Below are positions 63,439 through 64,000 of a DNA stretch of 64,000 nucleotides, piece after piece. The notes under the pieces are model-generated. The model did not search any database and was not told where the DNA came from. It saw nothing but the letters and a program-made list of their open reading frames with translations. Source of the stretch: Algoriphagus lacus (GTDB lineage: Bacteria; Bacteroidota; Bacteroidia; Cytophagales; Cyclobacteriaceae); the NCBI RefSeq assembly GCF_003583985.1, contig NZ_QXML01000009.1, forward strand, positions 73,315-137,314. Direction: 5' to 3'. The stretch's first letter is position 1; every line of letters begins with the position of its first letter. A program made the translations under genes and the position numbers.

Positions 63439-64000
63439 TTATTTCATCTGGCTCAAAATCATTTTATCAAAAGCCTGGTCAGATAATAGTTTGCGCGCCA
63501 TTACAGCCAGTTTTGCATTATATCCCCCCACATATCGGAATTTTGGACTTTTACTTTCAATTCCTTCCATAATGAGTTTGGCAATCACGATTGGCTCACT
63601 GTTGTTTTCGGTCGATTTTTTCAAAAATTGGGCAAACCTGTCGACACTTGCTTTATATGCTGATTTTTCGGAGCTCTTAATAAGATTCTCGACAGTGATG
63701 TCAGCCCATTCAGATTTAACCCCTCCGGGTTCCACCACTATGACATCAATTCCAAATTGCTTGACCTCGTTTCGCAAACTGTCGCTCAAACCTTCTAAAG
63801 CAAACTTACTGGCATGGTACCAACCACCAAAGGGTGTTGCAAATTTTCCCCCTATGGAAGAGATGTTTACAATTTTCCCAAACCTGTTGGCCCTCATTTT
63901 GGGTAATACCAATTGAATCAACCGTGCAGCACTGAATAGATTTACTTCCAATTGGCGCTTGGCATCTTTCATAGAAACATCTTCCACAGAACCATATCCT
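63439..64000 (-). CDS. Short-chain dehydrogenase/reductase (5' end beyond the window)
   Basis: The visible part has the SDR strand NISSIGG (catalytic Ser), active-site YHASK (Tyr and Lys), VVEPGGVKSEW, and an N-terminal LEVNLFSAARL with the NNAG-following helix. The Rossmann glycine motif lies beyond the right edge; the frame is open to base 64000. Substrate cannot be inferred. Confidence 0.88.
   Translation of the reverse strand, partial: GYGSVEDVSMKDAKRQLEVNLFSAARLIQLVLPKMRANRFGKIVNISSIGGKFATPFGGWYHASKFALEGLSDSLRNEVKQFGIDVIVVEPGGVKSEWADITVENLIKSSEKSAYKASVDRFAQFLKKSTENNSEPIVIAKLIMEGIESKSPKFRYVGGYNAKLAVMARKLLSDQAFDKMILSQMK

Noticed and set aside
1-64000. CRISPR array, tRNA/rRNA genes, intact insertion sequence or prophage
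   Set aside because: I saw no regularly spaced direct repeats, no cloverleaf-like sequence and no transposase, integrase or phage structural motif.

Overview
The window looks like a stretch of chromosome from a Bacteroidota bacterium, most likely a Cytophagales/Cyclobacteriaceae member of the Algoriphagus type. This rests on AT-rich DNA with AT-rich leaders lacking clear Shine-Dalgarno sequences, many Sec and lipobox exports, a Y_Y_Y-type sensor kinase with a LuxR-type response regulator, Crp/Fnr proteins without a cAMP cassette, and a GT2/ABC surface-glycan cluster. The assignment is inference from gene content. I saw no tRNA, rRNA, CRISPR array, intact insertion sequence or prophage.

Layout. 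1-7.6 kb: exported hydrolases (a truncated esterase, a class C-like serine hydrolase, an S41 lipoprotein, a DJ-1/PfpI protein, a class A beta-lactamase lipoprotein), with decayed gene fragments between them. 7.9-18.8 kb: small membrane proteins, three Crp/Fnr regulators, a CPBP protease, small outer-membrane barrels, a second S41 peptidase, a thioredoxin-like exported protein. 19-25 kb: a large sensor kinase and its likely response regulator, with a degenerate MDR-reductase-like protein between them. 25-32.7 kb: scattered exported or lipoprotein genes, a TfoX-like protein beside a dead VOC gene, an Asp-box protein, a serine hydrolase and an alpha/beta hydrolase. 32.8-34.7 kb: an overlapping hydrolase / ECF sigma / membrane protein operon. 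35-41.4 kb: a minus-strand surface-glycan operon of five GT2 glycosyltransferases and one MsbA-like ABC exporter. 42.3-49.8 kb: Crp/Fnr with a quinone reductase, MarR with an NTF2-like protein, pirin, SRPBCC, a cytochrome b-like protein, ArdC and DUF3892. 50-54.4 kb: a second ECF sigma/anti-sigma set and a serine hydrolase. 55-63 kb: three more Crp/Fnr genes, each followed by membrane or outer-membrane protein genes. The right edge cuts a short-chain dehydrogenase.

Two patterns tie the window together. First, seven intact Crp/Fnr paralogs plus one remnant occur in 64 kb, and in four places the regulator is followed directly by a small Sec-exported outer-membrane barrel gene. Second, a 16-bp palindrome (core RGAC-N4-GTCY, usually TTAGA-N6-TCTAA) occurs at least twelve times, in the gaps before genes. 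Its geometry fits a Crp/Fnr dimer, although a LuxR-type regulator is an alternative. A second, C5/G5-rich box lies before the sensor kinase, the response regulator and a few other genes. Together these suggest an uncharacterised local envelope-stress or surface-remodelling regulon. All coordinates and motifs were read by eye; no database search was run.
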